A stretch of DNA of 64,000 bases from Myotis daubentonii (taxonomy: Eukaryota > Chordata > Mammalia > Chiroptera > Vespertilionidae), in NCBI RefSeq assembly GCF_963259705.1, contig NC_081847.1:71383754-71447753 (forward strand), in the 5' to 3' direction. The translations under genes and the position numbers were made by a program. Of this stretch, positions 22,635 through 34,770 are shown piece after piece. The notes under the pieces are model-generated. The model was not told where the DNA came from and searched no databases. It was given only the letters and a program-made list of their open reading frames with translations. Numbering within the stretch: the first letter of the stretch is position 1; each line of letters starts with the position of its first letter.

Positions 22635-22960
22635 AACCAGGAGAAGTCCATCCTGTCATCCATAAGTCACTCCCCTGCTCAAGACCCTTCGGAGGCCCTG
22701 CTGTCAGGATGAAGGCCCACACTTCCCCCTTGGTGCCCAGGCCCTGCTGGTGTCTCCAGCCCCAGCCCTCCCCACCTCCCACAGGAGCGCTACTCTCCTG
22801 CCCGCTGAACCACGCCTGGACGTGCCAAGGCGCTGGGCCTGGAGCACAGGTCTCCTGTACACTGGCATTGCTGTCAGTCTCCCCTTCCTTCCTACAAACA
22901 CTCGGTGACCACCAGTCCCAGGCCAGCCCTGTCCTGAACACACAGAGGCTCTGAAAGTGG
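22635..22960 (+). mobile_element. L2 LINE fragment
   Basis: CACTCCCCTGCTCAAGACCC, TTCGGAGGCCCTGCTGTCAG and GGATGAAGGCCCACACTTCC follow sense L2 text. Confidence 0.55.
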
Positions 22961-23094
22961 CTGAGGGCATGTATGTGGGTGTGTACATGTGCCCATGTGT
23001 GTACATGCACATGAAATAAGCATCCACACAAACCCAGCCTGACCCCCTTTTGCTGGGCTGGCTCTTCCCCCTTCACACGTGCCTCTGCATCCCA

Positions 23095-23510
23095 AAGGAA
23101 GATTTATTGAGCATTTGCTTGGTGCCAGGCACTGTTCCAGGCCCCTGGATACAGCACTGACTAGAGATCCCTGGAGCTTCCCTCTTGCATTGGAGACAGA
23201 AAGCAAACAAAAAGCACGGTCAAGAAGTCACTTGCCCCGCAAGGTAGAAGGTTCTAAGAACTACAGGAAGCAGGTGAGATGAGCCCAAGTGCTGGGATGG
23301 AGGACCTGCCAGTTAAACAGGTGGTCAAGGCAGTCCTCACTAAGAAAGTGACAGTCGAGCAAAGACTAGGAGGAGGTGAGAGAGTGGGCCAGGCAGGTAT
23401 GTGGGGGAGAAGCGGCCCGTGCACAGGCCCTAGGGTGGGAGTGTGCCAGTGGAGAGCAGCAGGGTGGGCAGAACAAGCCAGGAGCGAGGGGAGGAGAAGG
23501 CAGGGGGGAG
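23095..23510 (-). mobile_element. L2 LINE fragment
   Basis: TTTATTGAGCATTTGCTTGG, TGCCAGGCACTGTTCCAGGC, GGATACAGCACTGACTAGAG and, further in, GGTGGTCAAGGCAGTCCTCA match the reverse L2 3' region. Confidence 0.6.
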
Positions 23511-23939
23511 GCAACAGGGGATGGAGCGTACCCCACAGATGGCACTCGGCTACCCCTCCCCAGAGAAAGGAAGCCAGCACTTTTTCCGAGGCCTTATCTG
23601 ATGCTGTGGTCAGAGGAGCCAGCGAGGGCAGGGGTGAGGCTGCAGAGCTCTGCACACACATCGGAGGAACCTCAGCGGGGCCTCTGAGCAGCTGACATCC
23701 GCTCGGCCTGCGGCTTCTTCCTGTGGCTTCTGCATCTCTGGTTGCCCCACGGCTGCTATTTTTGCTCCTGTTGGGGGTTCTATGCAGGGCTCTGCTGTGG
23801 ACAGTACTGGGGGCCACTGGGCTTGGCCCCTCTTTGGGTTTGCTCCGCTCAGAGCAAATGTCCTAAGTGTCTTCGGGGACAGTTACTGTCCGGCAAGTCG
23901 GAAAGAAGAAGGCGCTGGCTGTCGGTGTCATCTTGTCAC

Positions 23940-24035
23940 TCCTCACGGCCCTCCAAGCTCAGAAGGGTTAGGTGGCTTGTCCGAGATCACACAGCCAAAT
24001 CAGACCACAGGCTGAGGATTATAATCCAGTCGGTC
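23940..24035 (-). mobile_element. MIR SINE fragment
   Basis: GCTCAGAAGGGTTAGGTGGC and TTGTCCGAGATCACACAGCC, the reverse MIR core. Confidence 0.6.
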
Positions 24036-24039
24036 TAGG

Positions 24040-25610
24040 TCTGAAGGCACTTAATCTGCAAGGATCTCTGCACTTTCTGTCCAAATTAATGTTCCCAAGC
24101 AAGGACTCTGTGCTATCCAGGCTTCCAGAGGCGGGAGGATAAAGACGCATCATCGCGGTGTGCCCCTCAAGGGCATCTCAGGACTGCTGGGGAGGACTTG
24201 ACGGGGTGGGCACAGGAAAGGGTCCCTGGCCCAGACGGTTGGAGGTGGGACGGGGGGCAATCGGAGAAGGCTTCGGGGAAGCAGCGATGCCACGCTCTGT
24301 CTACAAGAATAAGCAGGAGTTTGAGGGATGGAGGAAACCCTGCTTCTAGACCAAGGGGCTGCATATACAAAATCGAGAAGCATGACAGCTTGATCAGTGG
24401 GAAGGGGGCTTTCGGAAGCAGCAGGGCAGTGATTCTGCCTGGCAGGGAGGAAGCAGCTTGCTGACTTCAGACACTGAAATGAGACCTGTGCCCCAGGTGG
24501 GCAGATAGAGGGTATCCAAGCAGATCCCGCAGGCCACATGGGACATCCAATCCAAGGCTATAAGCAGGGGCGGGGTTCACAGAGACGCCACTGGCTGCTG
24601 TGAGGAGAGCAGATTCCACGGGGGAAGGTGGAGTCATGGAGGCCTGGGGGATGCTCCCAGGTGAAGGGCGGAGAAAATGGTTGTGCCCTGAAGTTGGAGC
24701 CAGCAGGGAATGAGGCACCTGCAGGGAGTGGGACAGAGAGGGGAGTCAAGGATGCCTTAAGCCAAGAAGTGGACAGTCCTGGTGCTCACCAAATGGGCAT
24801 GATGGTGGAGGGCATGTCCGGGGGAGGGGTGTGAGTGAAGGCAAGGACCTCTTAAAGCCACTGTCTCCTTCCATGAACCCTCTTGGGTGAGGACACGCAA
24901 ATCAAAGCTGCCTTTCCATACGACGCCCCACCCTTGAGGGGCTGCTGCTCCTGTGGCTCCGCTGTTCTGCACAGGAGGTAAGCCCCGGAGAAGGTGAGTG
25001 AGTGCGTCGCCTACCTCAGAGCCAGAAATCACCGATCCAGGCCCACCTGATCCCACTCCCGGGCTCAGCCCAGCACACAGCGGGAGGAGACCCCAGGCCC
25101 CCTGGGAAAGGCCGCCAGGGTCTGGCAGAAGCGGGAAGCCACTCCCGGCCCATGATATGCCAGGGCTTCACGTGCGACTGTCCACACACGGGAACATTTG
25201 CCAGACTGAACAGAGAGAGATGGGGCCGCCCGGGCCGCCCCGGGGTCCTGCTGGGGCCATCAGGGCTGCCGGCTGCCGCGGCAGAGCTGCCTCCTGGGCT
25301 CCCAATTTCATTAATTACTGAATAGTAGGGTTTGTGACTGCACGAGGCAGCAGGGAGTGGAGTCCTCACGGATGCCACTAACCGAGGAAGGAAATGAATT
25401 TCAAACATGACGCTCACCGTCCCCGGCAGGTGCCACCACAGCCCTGGTTTCCAGCATGGAGTGGAACAGTCGGGGTTGGTGGGCACAGCCTGAATTACTT
25501 TTCTGGGAGAATCAGAGACCAAAAGGAGGCGAAGAACTTGCCCAAGATCACAGAGCAGTTACATAGCAGGACACACACATATAACCCCGGCCTCCCACTC
25601 CCTGGGCACC
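24040..25610. other. Intron, mostly unassigned
   Basis: Weak reverse L2-like text at about 24200-24830. GC-rich 24900-25320 holds overlapping chance frames. A MIR-like core lies near 25530 (GAAGAACTTGCCCAAGATCA). Confidence 0.4.
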
Positions 25611-25614
25611 TTCA

Positions 25615-25880
25615 TTCTGTCCATAAATATTCAGTGGGTGCCCCCTGTGTGCAAGGCCTTGTGCCGGCAGACACCCGGGTCCCCTCACCAGGAGGGGAGC
25701 ACATCATTATTTACTAAGCACCAGCAATGGGCTTCCTAGATCTTATCCCATTTAATCCACCCAACAGTCCGTCCTTCTGTAGGCAAGGAAACCCCAGCTC
25801 AGAGAGGTAAGGCGACCTGCAGGGTCCCACAGCAAGCAAGGACAGGGCCAGGGCTCACAGCCAAGTCTTAAACATGGGTT
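25615..25880 (-). mobile_element. L2 end and MIR fragment
   Basis: AAATATTCAGTGGGTGCCCC and CTGTGTGCAAGGCCTTGTGC (reverse L2 end) are followed by TTATCCCATTTAATCCACCC and GCTCAGAGAGGTAAGGCGAC (reverse MIR). Confidence 0.5.
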
Positions 25881-26287
25881 CGGCTTCTGTTCACCGTGCT
25901 TGGGGTGTGAGGGGGGATACTCCAGCCACACCCTCTCTTCCAAAATCACCTCCCTTGCAAGGCCGTCCTCCCCGGCCAGCCCAGGGCTCTCAGCAAGCAC
26001 TGGTTCTGTGACTGGCTGTTCTCCCGAGACCCCAGCAACGCAATGCTGGTGACTAGTATTCAGTACGCTACTCAGAAAGTGTCCAAAATAAGAGTCAGTT
26101 CTGTTTCAAGACAGCCAGTAAGTCCCTGTTCACCCCTCTCCCAGTCAAGAGCCCATGAAAGTCACCAGAGAAAGTCCTATCAGCCAGGGCCAGGAAGCAT
26201 ACTGTCTGTCGCCTTACAGTCGTGCTCCCTAAAAAGAAAAGCAGAACACAGGGTCTCTGGCTATAAGCACAAGAGGAAAGCTCCCCA

Positions 26288-26289
<2 letters not shown>

Positions 26290-26332
<43 letters not shown>
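26290..26332. repeat. (CA)n microsatellite
   Basis: An uninterrupted run of about 21 CA units. Confidence 0.98.
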
Positions 26333-26334
<2 letters not shown>

Positions 26335-26380
26335 GTGAGCCATGAAATCCTCTTCCCGAGCACAGCTGGATGTTCTGGGT

Positions 26381-26427
26381 CATTCGTTCATTCATTCATT
26401 CATTCATTCATTCATTCACTCATTCAC
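26381..26427. repeat. (CATT)n microsatellite
   Basis: About 11 CATT units with two imperfect ones (CGTT, CACT), at the typical ATTC-rich end of an L2; L2-like text (TATGGAGGTCCTACTCGGTA) follows. Confidence 0.93.
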
Positions 26428-27706
26428 ATTTATGGAGGTCCTACTCGGTAGGCAAAGTGTTAGGCTGTGTGTATGTGTGCACACACAAGCATATACACAC
26501 ATAATCATCCTAACAGAGGGAAGTAGGTATCGATGTTCCCATTTTATGGATGAGAGTAAGTCTTGCAAAGCTCAAGAAGCTTGCGCTCTGTCATTAATTG
26601 TATTTGGGGCCCAGCGGGGATTTGAAACCTAACCCAGGCCCTGGTACACAGTGGGCACGCAACAGCTATTTCCTCAATGGCTGGCTGGCTCCACAGCCTC
26701 CCAGCAGACCCGGAGGCCTGTGGTCTTTGCTCTTAGACCCCGTGTGGAGAAAGTGGAGATCACCCAGGGGGCACAGCAGCCCATTTCTTGGTCTCTCTTG
26801 GTTTGCCCGGGGTTTTCCAGGCCTGACTGCGTCATTTCCATTTCTGGGACACACGTGCATGGCGCAGATTTTCAACAAGGGCTGTGGGAAATCAGCACCA
26901 GAAGGGGTCAGGCTCCTGCTGCGCTGGGTGCAGCCCTGTCAACTGCGACAAGCCCCGCCCCCAACTCAGACAACTCCCGTCACAAAGACAATCTCTAGCT
27001 GGGGACGGCTGGAAAATGGCATTCATGTTAGGTCCCTGCATTCAAAATCTGTCACCTATTATGTGTAGATGTGCTTGTCCTCAAATCTGTGATGCTGTCC
27101 TTCCTCGTTTTTTGCTGTCCTTTCTCCCACAGAAATGACAACAGGTGACCTCAACTGGTTATTTTTCAATACCCTTAGTGGACAAAAGAAAAAGGTGGCA
27201 CTCACCAAATTTGGGGAGGAACTTTTATTGATTCCACAAATTCCAAAATCAAATGGAAGAGGCAGTTCGAACTTCATTCCTGGTGACGTCCCCAGCTACT
27301 CTTCACCCCGCCTTCCTTGGAGGGCCCTTCCCACGCCTCAACCCAGGTATTTTCTGGGCTTCTACTCACATGCTATCCCCATCATTGCCTTGGAGTGGGC
27401 TGGAGTCCCTACCCACACTTGGCCAGGCCCACTGCAAGGTATGCTGAACGAGTGAGTGAATGAATGACTGAACCACCAAATGCTTTCTGAGCACCCCAGG
27501 CAGCTATCATACTCTGGCCACCCATGCCCTGCTGTCCAGGGCCAACTGCAGGCCTCCTGGACCTTCTAAAACATCTTCGTTCTACAATGTGACAAGCACC
27601 AGTCCAGGTCCCTGCCTGTCCCCACCCAGGCATCGTCTATCTCTTCATCCCACAGTGACCATCTGACCACCTCCACCCCAGGAGATGGCAGGCACCCCCT
27701 GATTAC

Positions 27707-27832
27707 CTTCTGCTGAAACACACCTGCAATGCACCAGTGTCTTGCAAGTAGAAGGAGCCCGAGTCTCATTCCACAGAAGCCCAGACAGTGAGAGAACGCG
27801 CCCACGACAGCCTCTGTGCAATTCTGCTGCAT
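27707..27832 (-). CDS. TOX2: TOX2 alternative first coding exon (exon 1b)
   Basis: The exon encodes 42 residues from ATG at 27832, beginning MQQNCTEAVVGAF and containing MRLGLLLLARHWCIAGVF. I recognise this as the alternative N-terminus of a longer TOX2 isoform; the human version has the same length and nearly the same sequence, from memory. The exon ends in AAG followed by GTAATC on the minus strand, a usable donor in phase 0, so it joins exon 2 in frame in place of exon 1a. The segment has four cysteines (5, 16, 20, 34) and a short hydrophobic core around residues 22-39, unusual for a nuclear protein. A CCAAT box lies about 75 bp upstream. The frame also stays open upstream to another ATG at 27937, giving a possible 35-residue extension. 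The conserved length supports the 27832 start. Confidence 0.9.
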
Positions 27833-28010
27833 AATCAGCAGAGAAAGAGAAAAAAATGCCAGAAATAGCAAGCTTTGTAAGCCTCCTGACAACTCTTGGT
27901 CCTCTATTGGCTGAGGGCCCAGCACCCCCACCCCCATCCCATTCCTGTAAGGTGAAATGGAAAAACCTGTTATTTAACCTCTCTTATCAAAATCCATCTT
28001 CTATCCCAAT
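27833..28010 (-). promoter_or_regulatory. Candidate promoter for TOX2 exon 1b
   Basis: Upstream of exon 1b on the minus strand there is a CCAAT box (27906-27910, about 75 bp before the ATG), an AT-rich GTTAAATAAC (27970-27979) and a GATAAG motif (27983-27988). The region is not a CpG island, so this would be a more tissue-restricted promoter than exon 1a. It also holds TTTCACCTTACAG (acceptor-like, ending at 27945), so part of this interval could instead be intron ahead of an extended exon. Confidence 0.45.
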
Positions 28011-28159
28011 TTGGGCCATGTGTTCAGAGCTCCTGGCAGCAGCAGAGGAGGCAGCCTGTGTATACAGCTCAGCATCACTGGTGGCTTAAGAGCCGTCCCC
28101 ACTCACCCACCGCCTGGGGCGTAGGGCAGTGGGTGTTGAACGGGAAAGGCTTCCAGAGG

Positions 28160-28615
28160 CCATTGGGTGGCACCTGTCCGTGTGTGGAAATCATGTGCCT
28201 TTTCATTCAGCAATTAGACTTCTGAGCACCCCTCCTGCGGAAAAGCCTGTACTCATGTGCTCAATGCGTGCCCACAAGCGTCTGCACAGAGAATGAGAGG
28301 CAAGGCAAACGTCTAAAATCGGGTGGAGGGAGTGGACTGAGATACATCCATTCTGTGGAACATGATGGAATGAGGAATGTCTGTAGCTGCTGACCTGGAA
28401 TCAGTTGGGAGAAAGTCAAGGGCACGACCCTCTTTGTATAAAAACAGTAACTGAATGTGTGTGTGTTTGGATATGCACTGTGACAATTCCCAACTGTTAA
28501 TAGTGGCTCCCCCGGGGAGTAGGAGAAGGAGGCATTTTCAGTTGCTTTTTTCTCTCTTGTTTCATTTTTTTTTTAAATTTTCCCCAAGCATGTATTATAT
28601 TTGTAATTTTAAATG
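28160..28615 (+). mobile_element. Old L1 3' region
   Basis: TTTCATTCAGCAATTAGACT, GGAGTGGACTGAGATACATC, CATTCTGTGGAACATGATGG and AATTTTCCCCAAGCATGTAT follow the order of old L1M/HAL1 3' ends. Confidence 0.55.
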
Positions 28616-28804
28616 AAAACACAAGGGCCTCCCCTGGTTCCTTCCCACTCCTCTGAAGGCAGTCGGCCAAGGGCCAAGGTCACCTACCACCGACTGGACC
28701 GAGCTTGGGACAGAGCGGGCACTAGGGATCCCCCTGCAGTGTCCTTAGCTTCCACACAAGAGCAGTTAGCCTGGGCTCCAAAAAGAAGGCAGATTTTTAA
28801 GTAA

Positions 28805-28910
28805 AACAGAACTGGGTTCAATCCCAGCTCTGCCTGCTGACCTGTTAACTTCCCTGCGTCTCAGTTTCTTCATCTGTAAAATGTGGATGATAGGCCTCTG
28901 ACGTGCCATG
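28805..28910 (+). mobile_element. MIR SINE fragment
   Basis: ACTGGGTTCAATCCCAGCTC, GTCTCAGTTTCTTCATCTGT and AAAATGTGGATGATAGGC, sense MIR. Confidence 0.75.
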
Positions 28911-29214
28911 TACTGTGCTGGGCACTACTGAACCAATTTTAATTTTTTTTTTTTTTTTTTTGGATATTTCAGAAACACCAGAGGCTGCTGAGGAAGCATC
29001 GCAGATCAGAGAGCATCCGGGACTGAGTAAGAGGAGTTCTGGGGAATCATCTCACTACTGAGCACTTGTAACAATAATAAATGAGGTGCAGAGAGAAGGG
29101 CCTAGGAGACAGCCAACACCGAGTGATAAAAGGCTGGTACCCGTGTGCCTGTGTGAGGGGGCAGTGAGGGGATGAGAAAAGGTTCCAGGAAGGAAGAAGT
29201 CTTGCTTTCATGCC

Positions 29215-29545
29215 TCTGTACTTTTCTCATGCTGTTCCCTCTGCCTGGAATGAGCTTGCCCAGACCTTCACAAAACTGACTCTTCATCCTTGGTTCCTAC
29301 ACACATATATCCTCCCTCCCCAGAGAGGGCGGCTCTGATTTCACCCGCACCGGATTTATCTTCGTGGCACGCTCCTGCAGCTGATGGCTTCTGGTTGTTT
29401 GTTTTGATGGTTTTTATTTCTATGTCTATTGTGCATCTTCCTCGAGATGCTGCGAACTCTTTGATGGCCAGGATGACCTGTCTCATTCATCTTCAGGCCC
29501 CACCTCCTAGCACAGGGCCTAACACACAGTAGGTTCATAACAAAC
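29215..29545 (+). mobile_element. L2 LINE fragment
   Basis: CATGCTGTTCCCTCTGCCTG, GAATGAGCTTGCCCAGACC and CCTAGCACAGGGCCTAACAC followed by ACAGTAGGTTCATAACAA form a sense L2 3' end. Confidence 0.68.
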
Positions 29546-29774
29546 AGGAAGTACACACAATCTGTAAGTCCAAGGCCAAGAGCCAAGCACACGGAACTTG
29601 CCTGAGGGAAAGGGAGCTGCGCATTTTGCACTGTGACGGAAAGATGGATGGAAATGTCAGACATACTGAAGATTTGGGAACACACCCACAAAGCTGATGG
29701 GTGAGAGAAGAAATCACCCATGAGTACTTATGTAAGCTTAAGGTGGAAAAAGACGTAGTAGGCCCAATTTCATA

Positions 29775-29935
29775 TGAACAAGGACATTTATTTCTTCATT
29801 GCAGCATTATTTGTAAGAAAATGGAAATGACAATAAAACCCATTGACGGGGATCGGTTAAATAATCACAGCTCTCTGCACAATGGAATACTAGGCAGTCA
29901 TGAAAAATGACCGGCGTTTACTGATACAGAAAGAG
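29775..29935 (+). mobile_element. Old L1 3' fragment
   Basis: CATTGCAGCATTATTTGTAA, GAAAATGGAAATGACAATAA, GGGATCGGTTAAATAATCAC and CAATGGAATACTAGGCAGTC are unmistakable old L1/HAL1 text. Confidence 0.7.
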
Positions 29936-30049
29936 GCCCAGATTTGCTTGTTGAATGCTGAACTGGCTCGCTGGAAACCAGAAACTCTGATAAGCGAAAA
30001 ATATAACTGATAGTTAGAGAAAGCATGAAGGTAAAATTCCCTCGATTAT

Positions 30050-30440
30050 CACTTATTCATTCACTCAACAAACACTTTCTGTTCCTCTGCCTACTCCCTA
30101 TTCCATACAGGGCAACATGTGAACTGTCCTTGCCCTAAAAGACATACTTCCCAGCTCTCGTAAGCAGGTGAGAACTTATGATGTAAGGGAGGCAGTGCTC
30201 ACAGCTACGGCCCCAGGGCCATCAGTTGACTGAGGACTTTACGAAAAGGGTGCCATTCAAGCTGGGATTCGAAGGAGGGACAGAGTTGGAAAGAGAGCAG
30301 GGAGGAAGCATGTTCAGAGGCAGAGGTGGGACAATAAGGGGCAAGTCGCTGCACTCTCCGTCACTCACTAAATGCGAGCAAGTGCAGGAAGCGAAGTCCG
30401 TGGGAGCCGAGCCTGGTGACAAGAGAGTCTGGATGTGATT
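30050..30440 (-). mobile_element. L2 LINE fragment
   Basis: ATTCATTCACTCAACAAACA, CAACATGTGAACTGTCCTTG and GTGCCATTCAAGCTGGGATT in reverse L2 order. Confidence 0.5.
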
Positions 30441-31034
30441 CTGCCACATGTGCTGGAAGGAGGTAATCTGGGTTGTGACCATGCTGTCACAGGTGTGCAG
30501 TGACAGAGCAGTGTCCTGACCATGAGGCACTCACCCTGAGAGGGTGCCCCACCCCCCATGGGGCGGGCAGGGCTGGGCCAACTGCACCCACCTGGAATGC
30601 GCTTAATTAACTAAGGCTGAGGCAGCAGGACAAACCCCAGTGTGTGGGTTTCTTCATTCTGCACCATTTGGGCCAGGTACCCAATGCTGGGTGGAGGGGG
30701 TCCCAGCTCCACAGACCCTTGGCTCGGCTCCTTCTGGGGAGAAGCCAGGGAGGGGCCGTGCACCCTGATGGAACTCAGCACTTTTTAGTTTTAGTTTTAG
30801 TTTTTGGATTTTGAGGCAGTTCGATGGTTCAAAACAAAGAGAGATGACTCAGCTTCCTGTGGAGGAGCCACGGCCCTTTGGAGAAGATATTTCTGTTTTA
30901 ATGCTTCTCTCATCTGGGCCAAAGAGGCAGCTCCTCCAGGCTGCCTGTTTTCTTGTTCAGCTGTTCCCAGAGGGAGGAGCAGGAACAGCAGCCAGGCTCG
31001 GGGTGTCGGACCCCCTGTGTTGGAATCCTGGCCC

Positions 31035-31330
31035 TAGTCCTACTCACGTAGAGGATCTGGACAAAGTTATACCCTCTCTGAGCCTGCGTTGATTTATCTT
31101 AAGGCTTCCTTTCAGGCTCTCTGTGTGAAGCAGCCATCGCCTTTGGAAAGGGTCTGGTACAGTGCCTGGTGCAAAGTAGGTGGACAATAAATATCACTCT
31201 TCATAACAACAGCCACTGGTGCTGAGGTTCTACTGTCCTGGACTATCTCATTTAATCCCCACTCTGCCCAGCACAAGTTCCCATTTTACAGATGAGGAAA
31301 CTGAGGCTCAAAGCAATGAGTTGGCTTGAG
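31035..31330. mobile_element. MIR fragments (one sense, one reverse)
   Basis: TACAGTGCCTGGTGCAAAGT and GGTGGACAATAAATATCAC are a sense MIR end. CTATCTCATTTAATCCCCAC and GATGAGGAAACTGAGGCTCA are a second MIR in reverse. Confidence 0.6.
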
Positions 31331-31339
31331 TTCTATCTT

Positions 31340-32589
31340 CTCGTTCACGAGGGTCCATGCACATACCCCAGGCCAACTTAGAATTGAATCTGCGCAAGCT
31401 TTACCTTTCTGTCTGACTCTCTCTGCACCAGCAGCCACATGCCCGCCAGCCTCTCACTGTCTTTATCTGCAAAATGGGCACAATGTCTGAGGTTGTTGAA
31501 ACCATCTAGTCAAGGCTTGATGAGAATAATTCCACGAAGAGCACAGAAACCTTCAACAATATCACATCATTGCTTCCTCTGGGACCAGGAGAGGCCAAAC
31601 AAAAGCTGTGTTCTTCACATGCAACATCCAGGGGGTGGGGGGAGGGGGCAGGAAGCTGTTTGGAAAACCGCTCACAAGTCTAGAGAAAACCCAGAAGCTG
31701 AGACAGAGGTGTGAGCTCACACAGAAAAAGGAAAGGGCTTTTAAGTGGGCCACCATTCAGATGGCCACCCCGCGTCATGATAGTAACACAGGGTCTTTCA
31801 AACCTTTATCTGGTAACTCACGTAATTTTTTTTTAACTTGGTGCAGGTGAACACAAGGGAACCCAAGACAGTCAGAACCCAAGTTTCTAGCCCCTCCCCC
31901 CCACCCCGAAGCATATGCTGACAGAGCAACCTTAATAGAAACTGACTAATTTTAAACCCTGTGATTACCAGGGCTGATTTCCATGGAACCTTCCTTTCAC
32001 AGCACCGAGAACCGCTCACGGGTGGTAATTGCCAAGTTCAATTTTAGCTCTGTCATACCCAACCATCGGTGCTAACTACGGTGGCTGCTTCCTTGCCAAG
32101 TAAGCTGGAAATAAAGTCGGCTTTGCTGCCTAATTTCACAATATTGTGATGCCTCCGTCGGCACCTGTAAGTGCTGAGAAACTACAAGCTTCTATTAAAC
32201 AAATCTCACCCAAGGGAAGTGACTGAAGCCACTCTGCGTCCCGAAGGTGCCCCGCCAGGACCCTCACGCCCACTGGGACGCGGTGGCTGCTGAACCCCAT
32301 GTGCCTCCTCGCTGAGCATGCCGAGCACCACAGGGCCATGCTGTGCGCCTGAGGACGCACCGAGCCTTGTCTCCCTTTATCCTCTGGCATCACCCCCTCC
32401 ATCCCCACAGCCCTCCCAGAATTCGAATTCACACAGATGGTCAAACCAAAGGGGCCCTCATTCATCCTCCCACCCCACTACTCTGCGGGGCGTATGCACA
32501 ACGCCGTGTGCCAGCTTCATTTTGTCAAACAGCCCCACTGGCCTTGGCATCTATCCTATTATTAAGCAGCTTCCAATACCCCCACCCCA

Positions 32590-32641
<52 letters not shown>

Positions 32642-34080
32642 CTCCCCCTGCCTGGGTTCTGACAGCAGAACTGTACTCTGGGCAAGCCCGGGTGTGTTTG
32701 GGCTGACTTTGTGCTGACTTCAGTTTTTACCCAGAAACTGACAGGAGCTAGCTGTGACGGGGCACAGGGATGGGAACTCTGCCCTCAGGGGCCCACTACA
32801 CAGCAGGCAGGCACCAGGTACTGTATACCCACGCCTTCCCCAGGACCAGCCAGAGAGGCAAGGGACCAGGGCCTCAGCCCCCTTTTTAAATCTGGGAGAC
32901 CGAGGCCTGAGAACCTCCGCGAGGCTGGTGAGAGACATTTCTTTTAGCTTCAAATGCCAGTGAAGGCTGTGCTTCCTGTGAGAAGCCGCCAAGCCTCTTC
33001 TCCCAAAGGAAGAGATCATGCAGTAAACCCATTTCCCTTTTCACTTGTCCTCCAGGAAGCCCAGAGCCAGACTTGCAGGCCAGTTGCAAGAGCTGTAGAA
33101 GCCTGAGCCAACCTAGCTGCTTTCATTTCCCACCTAGAATTTGTTTGATTTTATATTTTCTTTGGCTCTAATTTTGTAAGGGATGATATATACTTTTATA
33201 TCTCATACGCATTCTTATGAATAAGTGACCAAAAAGAAACAAGCCACGCCAAAAGCAAGACTCAGAGAAGTTAGGAAGGTGTCCCAAGGTCCCACAGCTG
33301 GCCCAGTGTGTTTGTCTACCTGGTGTTCTCCCATTTCCTTCCTCCCCTCCTCAACCAAAAATGCACTCTTTCCAGCCACAGTGGCTCTGAGCCCCCATTC
33401 ACCCAAAGGCAGAGTGAAAACGAGTTCTGTAGCATGAAGACCCGGTTCAAACCCCAGCTCTGCCACCTACTAACCATGCCCCTTTGGTAAGGGTGAATGT
33501 CTCCGTTAAGTGGGATATTAATGCCACTCCCGCTCTGCATGTCTGTGGAGACTGCAGAGCCCACTGGCCTCGTGCCCTCCCTCCCACAGATTTCCAGCGT
33601 TTCACTGCCCGCCTCCAGCATCGTCCTGGCAACTCCTTCCAGGGTCTCAATCAAGAGATGACAGAGGGAGGGTGAGAGTGGGGGGTCGTGAGGGGGGGGA
33701 TGTGCTCTAATTTATCTCATTCAAGACAGGCTTTCTGGAATGGGACTGAAAAATAAAATTAAATAATAAAATTTGAGGTTGATGTGAAACCCAAAGTCCG
33801 TATTTATCTTCCCAGAACTTCTCAGTCCTGTCTCGGGCAGGGTGGGAGGGCTGAGGTTTCCCCGTGGGCAGTCCCACTGCTAGGAGGCATCTGGTACAGG
33901 CCCTTCTCCTGGCCAGCGGGATGGGCTGCGGCCCCACGTGATACATCCCGGTTGCCATGGTTTCTGCTTATTCTGGGGAAGACAGCTTCTGGAACATCAG
34001 GGCCTGGTAAAGAGTGTTGGCTGCACTCTGACTGTCCACTCACCGAGGTCCCCACGCCGTCTCGACTGCACACAGGCTCA
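31340..34080. other. Intron, mostly unassigned
   Basis: Besides the AC run, I see MIR-like cores at 33250-33300 and 33425-33530 (GACCCGGTTCAAACCCCAGC). A non-repetitive block lies at 31990-32190. No gene. Confidence 0.4.
32596..32639. repeat. (AC)n microsatellite
   Basis: About 22 AC units, uninterrupted. Confidence 0.98.
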
Positions 34081-34205
34081 GCATCACTGGGACCTTGTTA
34101 GAAATGCAGAATCTCTGGCCCACCCCAGATCTACCGAGTCAGAATCCACGTTTTAACAAGACCTCATGCCAGTCACGGGCAAATTAAGGTTTGACAAGCT
34201 CTAGC
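34080..34205 (+). mobile_element. MER20 (hAT-Charlie) fragment
   Basis: CTTGTTAGAAATGCAGAATC, CACCCCAGATCTACCGAGTC, AGAATCCACGTTTTAACAAG; the 5' end is missing. Confidence 0.72.
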
Positions 34206-34556
34206 TTGAGGTCGGTAGTTACCAGCCCACTGTGGAGGTCATCTAACTCGGATGGTATTAACCTGTCCATCATAGCTCACGTGGGTGTCACCCAACCCCG
34301 ACCATCGACTGTGGAGGTGAGCCAGCTGATATGGACATAACCACCCGACCACCAGCGGTGTGACCTCCATGGTCCCGCTCTGGGTGAGTGTGAGTTCCTA
34401 CATTACCGAGGTGGAAGCCCCATGTCCTTCTGGTTTGAGCTCCGAACCCACACACTTTTTACTCAGTCAACAAAATTCTACTTCTCTTCGAAGCCACAGA
34501 AACCAGTCCCAGTGTTTACAATAGTTAATTAAAGCCTTTACCTCTACCTCATTCTT

Positions 34557-34770
34557 TTTAAAAATATATTTTTATTGATTTCAGAGAGGAAGGGAGAAGG
34601 AGAGAGATACAAACACCGATGAAAGAGATACACTGATGGGCTTCTTCCCGCACACCCTCTACTGGGGATCAAGCCTGCAACCCGGGCACGTGCCCCGACC
34701 GGGAATTGAACCTGGGACCTCTTGGTCCATGGGACGACACTCAGTCCACTGAGCTACACCAGCCAGGCCG
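34557..34770 (-). mobile_element. Ves SINE (bat tRNA-derived)
   Basis: Reverse copy: tail ATTTTTATTGATTTCAGAGA, ACTGGGGATCAAGCCTGCAA, GGGAATTGAACCTGGGACCT, head CCACTGAGCTACACCAGCC. The 13-bp duplication is CTACCTCATTCTT (34544-34556) and CTACCTCGTTCTT (34771-34783). Confidence 0.95.
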
